A stretch of 64,000 bases of DNA from Vitellaria paradoxa (GCA_019916065.1 CM034239.1:40138419-40202418); one strand, 5' to 3'; positions 41,875 through 55,809 are shown, counted from the first letter of the stretch. Numbers and translations are program-made. The notes: generated from the sequence alone by a model not told the origin.

Positions 41875-44361
41875 GTTAGTCCTCTTCTTCCATAAAACTT
41901 GGGGTGTCCTTTCGAGTTCTTCTCTCAATTCAAACCTAAATTATATACGCAATGCCAACTTTACTTCTTCTAACATGGAACAAGTTTTGATCACATTTTT
42001 AAATGTGCAATTTTGGTATCAATTTAATTATTCATTGTTTACATATTTTAAATAAATAAATACGATGCATAAATCTATTGGTGGATAGAACCCGGTTATA
42101 TATACAAGTTAATAACCTAATGAAAAAATGAGTTCCAGTTTGAATTTGGTTCTCCAAATTTCCGTAAACCATGTTTTTCTCTAACACATATTTCATGCCC
42201 ATGTGAATTTAGATCTTCTACCCATTACCATCCATGTGAAAATGGCAGTGACATAGATACTTACGGATCATCTGGGGACCTGGGACCCATGTTATTTTGT
42301 CACACCCTACGGACCAAAGCAGTTGGATTTTCAATAATTTCTTTCACACCCAGATAATATGTAATTACTGTATATTAAAAAATAATTTTAGTTTAATAGA
42401 ATAAATTATTTTAGTAATAAACTATATCTGAATTATAATTAATTTAGTTTTAATAAATATATATATTTTTATATGTAGTTGTTATCTATTAAAATAATTT
42501 TATTTTAATAAAAATTTATTTTTAATCATAAATAATCATTTTAATTTTAATAAAAATAAATCATTATAACAATATATTATTATTTATTAAAAATAATTTT
42601 ATTTTAGTAAAATATTTGAATAAAATAGTTCATTTTTTTTAAATATAATGTAACAAAAATAGACAACATGTTAAAATTAACAAAATATATATATAAAAAC
42701 CAAAAGTGAAAACATGATTTTTCTGTTTAAGTTTTATTTTTTTGACAACAAAAAAATAAAAACAAGTTAATCAAACACTTTTTTAGTGTCAATTTTTAAA
42801 AATTTGTAAATATAAATAGAAAAATAGTAAATGTAAAAATGTTACCAAATGAGCCATAGTGAGATGTTTTCCCTAGGTCATTGTTTATTGAATAATCATA
42901 TATATTTATTTCTTTGAAGGATAATTACCTCAACATTGGGTTAAAAAAAAAAACATGCAATACATCAATATATGATCTTCTTTTTTAAAATAATTATTTA
43001 TATATTGTTGATCTGTTGCAAGGCCATTTACCGTCTTTTTTTTTTTTTTTTTTTCAACAGTTTCTTAAAAAATTACTATAAAGATTGTTTGTCTGCCAAA
43101 GTTTTGGAAATTGTTTTGAAATTTCTTATTAGAAGTTACTAATTAGAATTTTTTTATGTGTTTGATAAAACATTGATAATTTTTATTAACTTTCTATTAT
43201 TTGATAAAACATTAATAATTTTTTAATATAATTTTATATAAAAATTTATTAAAAATTTAAAAATTATTAAACAGTCAATTCTTAAAATTTGTTGAAAATT
43301 TCACAACCAAATAAATTGTATTTACCCTCTTGGCAAGTGAAAAAGTGGAGCTAAACACCATCCTAAAATGTTTCAAAAATACGTTCCATTTTGGTTAAAA
43401 AAAAAAAAAGAGAGAGGTCTCTAAACCATGTTTTCCGGATGCATTTTAAATTGTTTTTTTTTATTTTTTAAAATTTCAAAAATAATTTCATTCGAAAATG
43501 GTTTTAAAAAGAAAAATAATAAAAATATCTAAATTTACAAATAAAGTATAGATTTATAATGAGTTTTTTGACTCACTAGGCAAAAATCTAATAGTATACA
43601 GCTCAATTTGGGACCCTAAATTTTATTAAAAAATACTAAAAATTTTTAAAAAATTTAACTTTTTACTCACTGTCCGATCTAGAAACAGAATATAAATATT
43701 TTAATTTTAATTAACTTTTTGCTACTCCAAACATATCTATCTAAATAGAGCTGATTTGAACTTTTTTTACTAAGACTTTAGTTGTTTAGAAACAGCTACG
43801 TTAAATTTCCAATAAAGGCATTTTCAAGTGGCCAAAATATAAACCAGTTTAAAAAAAAACACCATTCAAATAAAAAAAAAAATAACGTGTAATGCATATG
43901 TGGCAATAACTTAAACACGCATTCACCAAAATCAAGACTACATAAGAAAAAAAAATCATCTAATATAAGTATAGCTAAGTAATTCTTTTATTTCACTATA
44001 TATACAAACAACAAAATATTAGTACAATCTACAAATAGTTTATAATACAAAAATATAATATTCATGTTGTTAGCGTATTGCTCGTGTCTAAAGACACTAC
44101 CTTAAACACAATATAAACTTAACATATACCAATTTTAATAGCAATGAAGAGCAAAAAAAAAGATTAAGGTCTACAACAAAATACAAAAAATGAACTAATG
44201 TAATACAAAATTTGAGCAAAGCTTGAATAATTCAACTATATCCTAAACTAGTCTTGGCAAAAACTAAAACCTATTTAACACAAAATTTGAGGTGTTGACA
44301 CATACCAATAGTTAAAAGTTAAAATAATCTTTTAACTAAAAGGAATTGTAACAATTAAAAA
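41875..44361. other. AT-rich intergenic DNA
   Basis: No gene supported. Very AT-rich at 42360-42620 and again at 43000-43560, with a poly(T) run at about 43037-43054. Confidence 0.55.
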
Positions 44362-44737
44362 AAAATAATTACTTTTTATCCTTTATATTTAAGGTGAAAA
44401 TCACTTATACCCTCTAAATTTTAAAAACCTATCTCTATACCTCTTATACTTTGAGCTAAAATGAAGTTATAAACAGTGTTAAATTTTCAACTGAAAAAAG
44501 AAAAATAACCATTAAAAACTAACTAATATTGAGGTGTGTAAGTGTAGATAATATAAAGTATATAGGATATAAATGTAATTTTTAAATTACTTGGAGTCAA
44601 AACTATTATGTTTGACGGATTTTTTAACGTTTTCACTTTAATCCAAAATAAAAGGAATGTAAAGATAAGTTTTTAAAATTCAAGAGATGTAAGTGGTTTT
44701 TACCTTAAATACGAGAAGTAAAAAAATAATTATCCCT
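44362..44737. repeat. Long inverted-repeat element, about 376 bp
   Basis: The left arm (about 44362-44470) and right arm (about 44632-44737) are imperfect reverse complements. Outer ends carry AATAATTACTTTTTA / AATTATTTTTTTACT, then TATTTAAGGT(G/A)AAAA(T/C)CACTTA, ATTTTAAAAAC and TATC(T/C)(C/T)TA. No coding content. Confidence 0.7.
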
Positions 44738-46468
44738 TAAAAAAATACACTAGGGACAACAATTAAATAATTTAATTAATTCCAAGATACGTTTAAGAGA
44801 GTAAGAATTATTTGAGTTTGGTTGTAGAGAAATTAAGGGGTGTGTATAGTAAAGAGGGAGAGATGAGTGAGATGTAATTAGAGAAAGGAGAGACAAAGAA
44901 TGAGATTTAATGGGAGTTTTAATTAGTAGCGATCAGGATGAGAGATAAATGATTAGATTCAATAGTAAAGACTACAACAGTTGAAATTAGGAAGAGAGAG
45001 AGAGTGTGTGAGAGAGAAAGAGAGAGGTAACCGATCGAGTACCTCACGACTTAGCTCAAGAAATACAAAAGCCTAATCTGTATTTAAAATTAAAATCAAC
45101 TAAAGAAATATTAATGATAAAATAAACTTTTCATCTTAAATCAAAAGATTAGAAAAATATTATACTAACATCCAAATTCAAAACAAATAATATCTATAAT
45201 TAAAATAATCTAAATTATTAAAACTCTCATCTAGCTACTAAATAAAATTCATAAAATAATCATAAAATTTTTTTCTAAGAGGCCACAATTTAAGCTCCTA
45301 ACTGTCAAAGTCCACAACTAGTTCCCTCTATCCTCACCTAGAAATATAAAATGAGTTGTGAGTTAAAAACCCAATGAATGGATTGCCAAGATAGATATAA
45401 TAATAGTAACTTGGAAAATAATAAATTTTTCAATAAGCAATTTAACCATCCATGTAAATAATTTTTCATGCATAATTTATAACAACTTAAAAACATGCAT
45501 GTCAGAGTGCAATAACATTTATAAATCAACTTATCAATCACAATAGTGATGACAAATATTAATATGTGGATTATCACATAGAAATTAAATATCAAGTGTG
45601 CTAATCTAATTTCTCATGGGTAATGCCCATTGAATCTAACATCGTACTTAAAATCACCTAGTTTGGCTCCTAGGTTCTTCCCTAAACCGATTTGATTGAG
45701 ATCACCATGATTTTCACAGGCCTGTTACCATAATCATTGAGAACTAAGGTCCCCACGATTTTTACAAGCCTATTCCCTAATTGCCAGAGTCACACCGCTT
45801 AAGGAGTTTGTCCCCTGAACTTTTATTCTAATTCTAATATCTACAAATAAATATACGTCAAAATCCCATAAATTTCAAAACTGAATATTAGTGTTCTAAT
45901 AATTTTGCTTATGCTAAATGGCATAAAATATATAATCTGCTATCAAAATAATGGAATTTTTGATAAAGAATGATTCAGAAAATGTAACCTCAAAAACCTT
46001 TATTCACGAAACAATTTACAAAATTAATACTAGTAAGTCAAATCACTCATCTGATTTACATGTAAAATAAACAAAGATAATTTGTCATGATCCTGAATAA
46101 ACAAAAATAAAATTTACATTTAGTAAATTATTAAATAAATATAAACTCTTAACTCGCCTTTATTAAATTAGCTAATAACACTGATTAAATTATTCTAATC
46201 ATTCACTAAACAATTTAGCAGCCAACAGTGCCAAACTTAACTTACAAACACTGTTCGATTGTAAGGTAACTCCATGATTTGTTACGTCACGAAATTAAAC
46301 TTTTTTTTAATAACTAATATATATATATACACACACATTAACCATTTTCCGTCAATTATTTTCAATAAAGAGAAAAAGTAATTAATACTAGTCTTTGAAT
46401 TCTTTCTCTTCACCTATGACACCTAGCCTTCTTCTCTCTTTCCTCTTTATTTTTTTAATGCATAATAT
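44738..46468. other. Intergenic DNA
   Basis: No gene supported. Contains a GAGAGA-rich stretch (44995-45030) and a slightly less AT-rich stretch at 45600-45830. Confidence 0.5.
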
Positions 46469-46771
46469 ATTAAAACCAATGGCGGACGCAGAAAATATAC
46501 TTAGGGGGCTAACCTATATGTGTTTTAAAGTAGGCTATGATACCTAATTATTTATTTGCTATAAAAGTAACATTGGATTTAAAACTTCTCTTTTATAAGC
46601 AAAAAATAACAATATCATCATCTCCATAAAAAGAGTTTTCAATCAATATTAAGATAAGAATACATAATAACTTTCTCCACATTGTCAAAAAATAAAAAAA
46701 TAAAAACAAAAACAAAAAAACATATTTCTTCTTGGAGATTTACATTAAATACAAAAATAACAACAATTGTC

Positions 46772-49158
46772 TCATCTCTTAAGTTGAGCTCGATATTCTT
46801 TCATGCAGTAAAATTCATCTATTATCATATCAGTATCAAAGTCTTGACCAATCTCTCTCTCAATATATGTGATTAAGTAGTTTCTAAAGAAATCATTTTC
46901 CATCTTATTACAGGAGTTTAGTCTTAACAAGTTTCATTACTAAAAATGCTTACTCTGTTATTACTGTTGAGATTGGAAAAGTTAGCATAAGACGAATCAG
47001 TCTGTCCACAAGAGGGTAGATCGTTGACTTTTTTGTTTTCGCCAACATTTAGCATAATCTGATATTATTGAGACTTTTTGTAACTTGGGATGATGATGAA
47101 TATCTAACTCATAATGTTGTAGTTAAAATTTCAAATGCAACTTTTCTTGCTTAGTAAAATCTTGGGTGTAAAATTTGAATGCAAGCTTACAAATATTGTT
47201 TATGTAAATAATAGATTCAAAGCTGAGCTTAAAACAAGTAACTCCACCATATCTTCTTTGAATCTATTATTCAATTCTTGCAATTGAGAGTCGATTGTTG
47301 GTGTGAATACATTTATCCTAAAATAGTATTCCATTGTCATTTGATCTCTTAGATATTGAGATCGACCACGACTACTCGTGTATTGAGCACTCATATTGGG
47401 AATCTCTATGTCATGTTTCTCACAAAATAATTTGACTTTCTCAAACAAAAGATCCCATCCACTTACCTTCATTTTTTGGACAAGTATTTTTGTTATTGAA
47501 ACTAAATGCATTGCATTCAATCTTGGCAAAGATCATCTGTGATCTCCATGATCTCTCATAAGATGCAAGATAAACACAAATTCAAAAGATGTGATTACTT
47601 CAAAGGCCGAATCAATATCACCACGATATAAATAAGTGTTTCCATTAGCAATGATGTTTTTTAAGACTGAACAAGTTGCATCAAACATATTCATCAAACT
47701 TCAAATAGAACTCAAGTGGGAACTCCATCGAGTATCTACTACTTGTTTTATGATACCAATTTGATTTAGCCATTTGCTAGTTTCAATCTCATCGATAGCA
47801 AGCATTGCAGCTTGAGTAGCTCTTAATTAATCATGACGTTTGTAAGAGGAATCAACAATATTAATTATGAGAGTTAACTTGGAGAAAAATTGATGACTAG
47901 GAATAACCTCTCGTGCTGCTACAACTAATGCCAATTGGAGCCAATAAGTAAGACAATAGATATAATATGCATATGGACACTTACATGAAACTAAAGCTTG
48001 CAAACCATTCCATTCTCCACGCATATTATTTGCTCCATCATATCCTTGACCATTAATATTTTCTACGCTAAGATCATTGCGAGAAAGAACATTAGTTATT
48101 TCTCTTTTCAAAGTTGAGATTGTAGTATCTGAAACATACATTTTATCAAAGAAACTCTCCCTTATAAAGCTATCTTTATCGACAAATCTTAATACAATAG
48201 CCATTTGTTCTCTTTTAGATTCATCACGAGCTTCATCAACAATAATACAAAACTTTGTATTGCTGATTTCTTGACAAATGGAGCTTTGTATTCTACTTAA
48301 GAGAGTTTACAAAATCTCTTTTAGAATCCCATGCGATACATAAGAAGCATTTTGTGGACTACTTTCTAACACAACTACAGCTATTTCCTCTTTGTAAGAT
48401 GCTAGGATTTTTATCATTTCAAGAAAGTTATCCCTATTTTTTGAATCGAAGCGTTCATCATGGCCTCTAAAATCACAAGCTTGGAATGTTAGCCATTTGA
48501 CAACATCTATGGATGCTTTTAGCAACAAACAATTATTTATGATTTGTTAAGTAATTTGTTTCTCAACAATATTTTTAATATGTTGCGACTAATTGCCTAG
48601 ATCTTGACATACTTTACAGTACACTTGTGTAAAGAGTTAGGATATTTCTCAACATGAGTTAGAAAAGTACAATTTTCTCCATCATTAATTTTCTTTTATA
48701 TTGAAAGTCATCAACAATAAATGCACTCGATCCAGGATGTCTCATTAGCTTGCTAAAAAGATAACAAATGAAAAATCCAGCGTCTTTCCTTAGAGAATAG
48801 TCAAACCAATTTGGAAATAACATGAACCATAAAGCTTGGAAACAGTGACAATAAACATTGTTAGACTGGGGAAATAAGAAAGAATGTGCTGATAAGGTCT
48901 CGCTTTGATATAAGCACGTCGAATTTCATCCCGTTGATTGATGGGATATTCTGACATTTATCAACATAATCTAGGATCATGTTTCAAAGAAGATATATTA
49001 ATTTCTTTTAATTCAATTCTATGAGTTTTGAAAGGACATTGTTCAGAGACTGAAGCTTCAATGTTACAATTAGAAGGCTAAGTGGATGTTGGTCTACTAA
49101 CTTTTGATTTTTTAGAATCTGTTTTCTTGAAGAAGGCATCGATTGTAGTTTTCTTCAT
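46772..49158 (-). pseudogene. hAT transposase relic (TTF zinc finger / DUF4371 / hAT dimerisation)
   Basis: The minus strand starts MKKTTIDAFFKK at 49158, as in plant TTF-type zinc-finger hAT proteins. It continues with KEINISSLKHDPRL, then YPINQRDEIRRAYI. A DUF4371-type segment follows (FRGHDERFDSKNRDNFLEM, 48.5 kb; FVDKDSFIRESFFDKM and NGQGYDGANNMRGEWNGLQ, 48.1 kb). Then come ERVEST-like remnants (SSRGRSQYLRD, YYFRINVFTPTIDSQLQELN, 47.3 kb) and the C-terminal dimerisation region (YIEREIGQDFDTDMI... YRAQLKR) ending at 46772. At least five stops or shifts interrupt it, so no functional transposase is made. Confidence 0.88.
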
Positions 49159-49384
49159 CTTTGTTACTAATATTTTCAATTTCATTTTTATTAAATAATC
49201 TCAAAACAATGTAAACATATTTTACCACAATATGTTAATATATTTTTACAAATTTAATATTCTTATGAAGAAAATAATAAATTTAATATTCTTATCATTT
49301 CACTGATAATAGCAAATGCATAAGTGTAATTGCATCAAAAAATATAAAAAAATGGCATTAATAATAACAACAATAAACTTTGAA

Positions 49385-49500
49385 AGCAAGAATAACATAC
49401 TTTCTCAACGATCTTCATAAGTATGTCAAATGCCTTCAAATGCCAAGCAAGAATAACATACTTACTCAACGATCTTTATAATTATGTCAAATGCCTTTAA
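49385..49500 (+). repeat. 61-bp tandem duplication
   Basis: AGCAAGAATAACATACTT(T/A)CTCAACGATCTT... to CAAATGCCTT(C/T)AA occurs at 49385-49439 and 49446-49500 with about four differences. It lies inside the hAT element. Confidence 0.85.
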
Positions 49501-50508
49501 TCCAGAGGCCTTCAAATGAGAAAAAGGAATTCAATTCAAAGTTTGTTGAACCCTTAAGTGTTCCCAAATCAAATAAAAAAACATATTTGAATTCACACAC
49601 AAATTATAAAAGCTCTATGCATAGAAAAAAAAATTGAGTTCAAAATTACTTTGTTTAAAAATGATACAATCAAATTTGTATAAAAAAAAAAAGGTGTACT
49701 CAGGGCCAATATCATCTACCCAAACAATGACTATTGTGCTTCCATTGCAGAGAATAGAGGCTAATTGAAGCCTTTCATAATTTACATGCAAGCCTTTCCT
49801 TAGTATTACCTATAAAATGTCATAAAAAGGGAAATAGTGATAAAGCTAAAGAGAAATATCATAGCCCATTGAATGCTTCATGCTGGAAACTTGAAAATTA
49901 ATTTTCTGAAGAGAATTTCACATCCCATCAGAAATTCAAGAGTTTTTTTATAAGAAAAACAAATCAATGAGAAAAACAACAAAAATACATGAAAAAATTG
50001 TACATAAACATATTTGAATCACCTTATCATTTGGAACCCTAGAACTATCCTCGACGACAAAAGACAGGAAGAGGCTTATTGTCGAAAGCCTAAATTTTCA
50101 TTTTAAAAATATCCAAAGCTCCAATCATTAACCTACAAGTTAAAATCTTTGTGTATATATATATATATATATAAGAGAAAAAGAGAGGTTGAGACTTTCA
50201 AGTCACTTGAGAGATGACTTTTCAATTTGCCAAAAAGCCAACAGTCATTTTTTTTTCTCTTTTGTACATGTACAACCTACATGTACTATTTTGCTTCCTT
50301 TTGGTTGTACATGTACTATGTAAATGATGTTTATACATATGAAAAGTTAATGGGATCCACTATTATAGTTAAAGACAATTTTTTTGGGGAGGAGGGAGTT
50401 AAGCCTAATATGAATATAAAAATACAAATACATACAAAAATTAGTAAATAAAATTTGTACCCTAATGGCCCCTGTTGGCCACCCTCTTCGTTTGCCCCTG
50501 ATTAAAAC

Positions 50509-52328
50509 CCTAATTAACATTATCCTATTTATACATGTAATATTCTAATCAAGTGCCATCATGTCCACTACAATTATGGTGGATCTCAAGTCACATCTCA
50601 ATAATAAAATCTCCTTAAGACATCTAATAGTCCATATTTGCCCAAAAATAAATAAATTATAATTTAAATATTACTAAAATAAACTCAACTAATTTCCTAA
50701 AAATATAACTCATGAAAAAAATAAATAATCAATAATAATTTAAATAACTAATTTATTTCTAGGTTATAACATAACCATTCACTTTTAAGAGAAAGAATCT
50801 TAGCTATGAAATTTTTAGGTATATTTTTCAAAATCGAATCTTGCCCATTGAATTAAAGGTAAAATAAATCTAAAGGTTAAAAATATTTCAAATTTAAAAA
50901 ATAGAATCAACAAAAGTATTTGATGAAATGACTAAATTTAGAAGTTAAAACTATTCCAAAATCAAAATTTTTTAGATAGATGACATAAAGAGTGTAAAAA
51001 TGTATGCATTTACAATTTACAATTTTATATACATTAAAATTGAATTTTTATTTTAAATATTTATTTTTAAGAAAATTTAGAAAAAAATTAAAGTCTAAAT
51101 ATCACTTTTTTTTAAATAAAAAATCTTAGTTGACTTTGTCTAGTTGGAATCAATGTAATGTTTAATAAATATGTAAAAGTTTATTATTTATTACAAATAT
51201 TATCGCATTTTTAAAAATAATAATTAAAAATTTTTTATAAAAATAAAGTAGTATTAAAAAAAATGGTAAAATGAGAGAAAAGACAACCAAATTGAGAGAA
51301 AAAATAATTCTGACCATTGAATGAATCAAATGGTTGAAAATATTTCAAATTCAAATTCAAATTCACGAGTTTTCTCATTATATAGATTATTATTAGGTAA
51401 TATTTACTATTTCAACCCAAACATAACTATGATGATCATGTTATCTCATTAATTATTATTAAGATAACAATTACTCTTATATTTTTTTTTTTTTTTGGTT
51501 TTCAAAATTTTTAACTAGTACCAAACTTTTGACTACTCTAAAATAATCACAGAATTACATATACGCCCACACAAAAATATTATCAATAGTTATGGAAGGA
51601 TTTATTATTTGAGTTTCTTATGAAAATATCCCTCAAACTAATCTTGTTTTTTCTATTTTATCCTCAGACTATCAAACACAACTACTACACTTTCGAATTA
51701 TCCAATTCTATTTTATTTGATTCAAACACTAATTTCATTCATTAAAATTAGTGAAAAAATTGTCATGTACGGATCATGTGACCTTTTTCACTTTATTCCA
51801 AAGATATAATGGTCAATTTATATCTATTCCTCCTATTTGGCGCCAAAATATATGTTTTTTAAATTTAAACTATGAATATAAATTATTAAAAATATATTTT
51901 TATCAAATATAACTTTATGAATTTATTTTAAATTTTAAATATATGTTTTATATAGAATGCTTTATTTTAAAATATATATTTTTATATATAATTGTGGTAC
52001 AAGCGGATACATAAAATATTAAAATAAAATTTATTTATATTTATGTTTTTAATAAGCATAGTAAAAATATTTTTTTTAATTTATTTTATTTTGTCATTTA
52101 ATTAATTAAGAAATTAATTATTTTTATTTATAAACTTCTCTTATTTTTAGATAACGCAGTCAGTTCCTTTAACAATAACTATCAAATGATGGCGTTTCGG
52201 ACAAAACGTTGGCGTTTCATGCGATGGTAGCGAGTGCAGTCGGGAGTCGACGTCATCACCCATTTCCTTGTTTTGTGTGGTCCGCATTCCGAGTTTGTAC
52301 GGTTTAGCCACGAAGGATGGATTCCAGA
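50509..52328. other. AT-rich intergenic DNA
   Basis: No gene supported. Poly(T) at 51482-51496. The segment 52145-52320 is less AT-rich but has no convincing coding frame. Confidence 0.5.
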
Positions 52329-52579
52329 GGTTGCAGTGAAGAAATCTACTGCAGAAATTGCAGTGAAAAATCAAATGTTGAGATTTAATTATTTTTAATT
52401 GGATGGTTCTAATTTAATTTAATTAAAATTATTTTCAAAATAAAAATAAAAGTTAAAAAAATTTAATTGGAAGACAATTAATGTAAAATGTAAAAAATCA
52501 CATATCATTAAAGTGAGAATAAATCTTAACTCTCCATTTCTTCACTGTAATCCTTGCAGTGGATTTCTTCACCGTAGCC
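52329..52579. repeat. Short foldback element related to the 36.7-kb one
   Basis: The left end (52329-52371: GTTGCAGTGAAGAAATCTAC, TGCAGAAATTGCAGTGAA) and the reversed right end (from 52579: CTACGGTGAAGAAATCCACT, GCAAGGATTACAGTGAAG) match closely. The TGCAGTG(G)A(A)GAA word is shared with the ends of the 36653-37024 element. The middle is AT-rich. Confidence 0.6.
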
Positions 52580-53442
52580 ACATGAAACCCCACCAAGGAT
52601 CCAGTCTGTTCGGTTTTGAGCGAAAGTTGGGAGAGAGAAAAAAATAATAATTATTTCTTTTTTGTTTGGTCTGAAAGGAAAACGCCGAGGAAATGAAAAT
52701 GTAGGGGAAAAAAATCCATCTCCACTCACCATTTTACTTTCATCCAGACTTACGGGAAATGGGAGAAGGGGAAGGGAGCAAAATGGAGGAGAAAAAGACG
52801 GACAAGATGAAATGTCTATTTCATGTGTGGTCCTACCAGTTTCAAATATTCTTCGATTTTTTTCTAATAGTTGGTGAAATTTTTAAAATTTCTTTGCATT
52901 CGATTTATTGGCATGAGAATTCAGACTATTTAAAAGGCTTATTTGCGGATTACTTACCTTATATGAAGGTAAATTTTCTATTTAGTAAAGTTTTCTATTT
53001 AGTAGAAACAATTAGAATTATTTTGTAATTATAGCGTAATTTTTATGCTATTTTTAACAATTTTGGAAACTATAACAACTGTAAATGTGCATAAATTAAA
53101 ACATGAGAAAAAATCCTTAAAATAAAACAGTGATTGGTGTTACTTTTTTTTTATGAAAGTAAGTGAATAATTTAAATATCTAAAATAATATTTAAGAAAT
53201 GTATTTTCTCATCAATTAATTTATTTTATTTTATTATAATTGGTAAATGGATTGTAAAAAATGGTAAAAAAAAAAATCAATTTTACATTTCCCATCTTTT
53301 AAAAAATTATAACATTTTTTATTACATCGGGTTTATGTTACCTATCACTAGTCATTTCTATATTGTAATAAAAAAAAGGGAGAGAGAGAAAAAATATTCT
53401 TTGAAATCCTAATTATTATTATTATTGTTTGTCCATATATTT

Positions 53443-53590
53443 AGTCACAAAAATTGAAATAAAATGAGATAAAGTGAAATAAGTTATGAGTTTATAATTT
53501 ATGTAATGAGAGAAAAAGTAAATAATTTTTAGAATTTTTTAATATTTTTCACCGTTTTTTAAAATTTTTTGTCACCCCAAACAGAGTCTA
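53443..53590 (+). repeat. MITE-like repeat, family 1
   Basis: GTCACAAAAATTGAAATAAAATGAGATAAA at the start, TTATGAGTTTATAATTTATG in the core, and TTTTTTGTCACCCCAAACAG at the end, in the same order as the other family-1 copies. Confidence 0.6.
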
Positions 53591-54756
53591 AAAATCAAGT
53601 TTTTATTTTTGGAAATGGAGAAATACATTTAAAACTACACGTTAATTCTCATAGCTATTTTTAATTTTTGTGCATAGAGGGATAAATTTGATTTTCTAAA
53701 TTTCGGTTGTTATATTTTTCCTAAATATGCCCTAAATACTTAAAATTTAAAAATTTGTGTTCCTCTCCTGCAACAAAGTACGATAACTTTTGGAATAAAA
53801 ATTTTAAAGTGAGGTTTAAAGTTCTGAAAAATTTTAAAAAATTAAAAATTTATATAAAAAGTGATATGTAATGAAATTTGATTAAAATATTAAAAATTAA
53901 AAAAATTTTAAAAATATTGGAAGCTCCAAACGAATGTTTAAAACGTAAATGTGTTGCTTGCCTTGAAATGACAGCAGTGGATGACCCTATCTTTTGAACA
54001 TATATATTTTTTCCCCAATGAGAGAGGATTAGAGTGGGAATAGAATATAGAAAGAGAAATGAGTTGGTATTTGACTTTAGCGCAAATGGTGGCCGTCTTT
54101 CTCTCACAGTTTATAGTTGCGTTTTCGAATATGAAAAGTGTTATTCAGTTAAAAAGTATACGAAAATTTGAAATAAAATAATTATATAGCGGCGTTGAAT
54201 TTATAAATAAAAAATTTGTATCAAAGATTACTTTTTTTAATTGTTAGAATTAGGCACGCGTGATGCGTGCGATAATGAGAAATATTTCAGTAAGTTTGCC
54301 AAATAACTGATTTAAGATATGACTTTGTCTGGAATTTCGAGAAGAAAAATAAGAAAAAAAAAAATAGAGAGAAAGTGGGAAAAAAATAATAGGTTGAATT
54401 TTTTTTTTTTTATAATTTTCTCATTCTTTTCTCTCAAAATCTTATTTTTTTTGGTAATCCAGAATCCAACGATATCGGAGGCTCGCGCAATATCATACAA
54501 ATCACACGAATCGATTAAGTTTAAAATTTACATCTTATATGGGAACATCTAAAGTTTGTTAGGTATTAGAATCGAACGCCCAACATCCTTTATGAAAACC
54601 AAGATCAATTGGTTAACCTTATAGTTAAATGGGAGAGAAATTTTTATTATTTTCCTCTTTTTTTCTTCTCTTCCCCTAAACCAAATAGGGATTGGTTATT
54701 TGGAATTTTTTTGTTTATTATTGTTAAATGATTAATTTAAATTTTACAAACACTTG

Positions 54757-54825
54757 TTTTTATTACTTAAGTGTTCTAATGATAGGATAGCATTTTTATT
54801 TCTTAAGTGTTCTAATGATAGGATA
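54757..54825 (+). repeat. Tandem duplication, 33-bp unit
   Basis: TTTTTATT(A/T)CTTAAGTGTTCTAATGATAGGATA occurs twice (54757-54789 and 54793-54825), differing at one position. Confidence 0.9.
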
Positions 54826-54905
54826 TCACTAAACTTTGGTGTCACCTTTCAATGTCACGTTAAATGATGATTAGAAATGGTCATATTAAATTTTAAATAT
54901 GTTAG

Positions 54906-55809
54906 TGTTGGGCAAAATAATATTTAGATGTACGGATGCCGAACAAGTGTAGTTAAGGCGCCACGGGCTCAGTGTCGAGCATAATTGTGTGAGCCACGTA
55001 GTCATTCGTAGAGCACGTTGCATCGTGACACGTGGCGTTCCGCCGAACAGCTAATTGATGACACGAGAGTTCCACGTGAGTGTTTTACACGAACACACGT
55101 CTTAGGGTTAATATTCCAAAGAATACCCTGAACCTCAGCACCAATGAATAGTATGTTGCTACGTGGCTATAGCTGAGGGCCTCAATAGCTAGTTTGTTCG
55201 GCCCATCGATTGGCGGCTGGTAAATGTTGAGCCTGGGACCCACAGTCTTAAAGAGGGCTCATAATCATAAATGCACCATAGTTATGACTGAACTGGGTAT
55301 TTATCTCTGAGGAAGTAACTAAGTCAGTTCATTTCATTATGAGTAGTTGACGGATGTGACAGGAAGACGGTTTGACTCTGAAATTCTGGTTGTATTGCCG
55401 TGTTAAACCATCAGAAGTATTAAATGAAAAGCATGGTGTATTAAATGAAAGGTATGATGCATTAAATAGACGAGAAAGGCATTTAAAGCAAGGAAGGAAA
55501 AAGGAACACGGAAGCATGGATGATGTCAAATCGCAGGTATACTTTATTTATTGTTCAAATTACTATAAATGGGACATTCCACTGAACAATGGAGGTAAGT
55601 TGACTATTGCCAACTTAAGCTTTTACTCATTTCTTTTCTAAAAAGCTTCATTCTTTGAGTGACTTGCTAACTTAAGCATCGGAGGATTTTACGGCCAGAA
55701 TCCTCCACTTCGGCCATAACCTTTCTTTCTGTATTTGTTCGGCAGGTCGTCGATTACATTTCTAGTTGGCGTGGTCAACAGTTCCGGTGGTAAATTTTGT
55801 TGCCGAACA
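54906..55809 (+). mobile_element. Solo LTR of a retrotransposon, 904 bp
   Basis: Begins TGTTGGGCAA and ends TTGCCGAACA, so TG...CA with a 10-bp imperfect inverted end (reversed end TGTTCGGCAA). It is flanked by the exact 5-bp target duplication GTTAG at 54901-54905 and 55810-55814. A TATAAATGGG box at 55562-55571 and the downstream CTTAAGCATCGGAGGATTTT stretch (about 55671) are typical of Ty3-type plant LTRs. No internal retroviral-like coding region or second LTR is present, so it arose by LTR-LTR recombination. ORFs inside it are not genes. Confidence 0.9.

Larger units (their letters stand above)
46477..50500 (-). mobile_element. Complete 4.0-kb hAT transposon (inactive)
   Basis: Flanked by a perfect 8-bp target duplication ATTAAAAC (46469-46476 and 50501-50508). 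The ends CAATGGCGGACGCAG and, reversed, CAGGGGCAAACGAAG are imperfect terminal inverted repeats (10 of 15 match). The interior encodes a decayed hAT transposase on the minus strand, leaving about 1.3 kb of non-coding DNA on its 5' side. A 61-bp tandem duplication (49385-49500) lies in that part. Length, duplication and gene content all fit an old, once-autonomous hAT element. Confidence 0.92.

Noticed and set aside
55372..55641. 89-residue ORF with charged repeats
   Set aside because: It lies within the solo LTR and shows no homology that I recognise to any protein.
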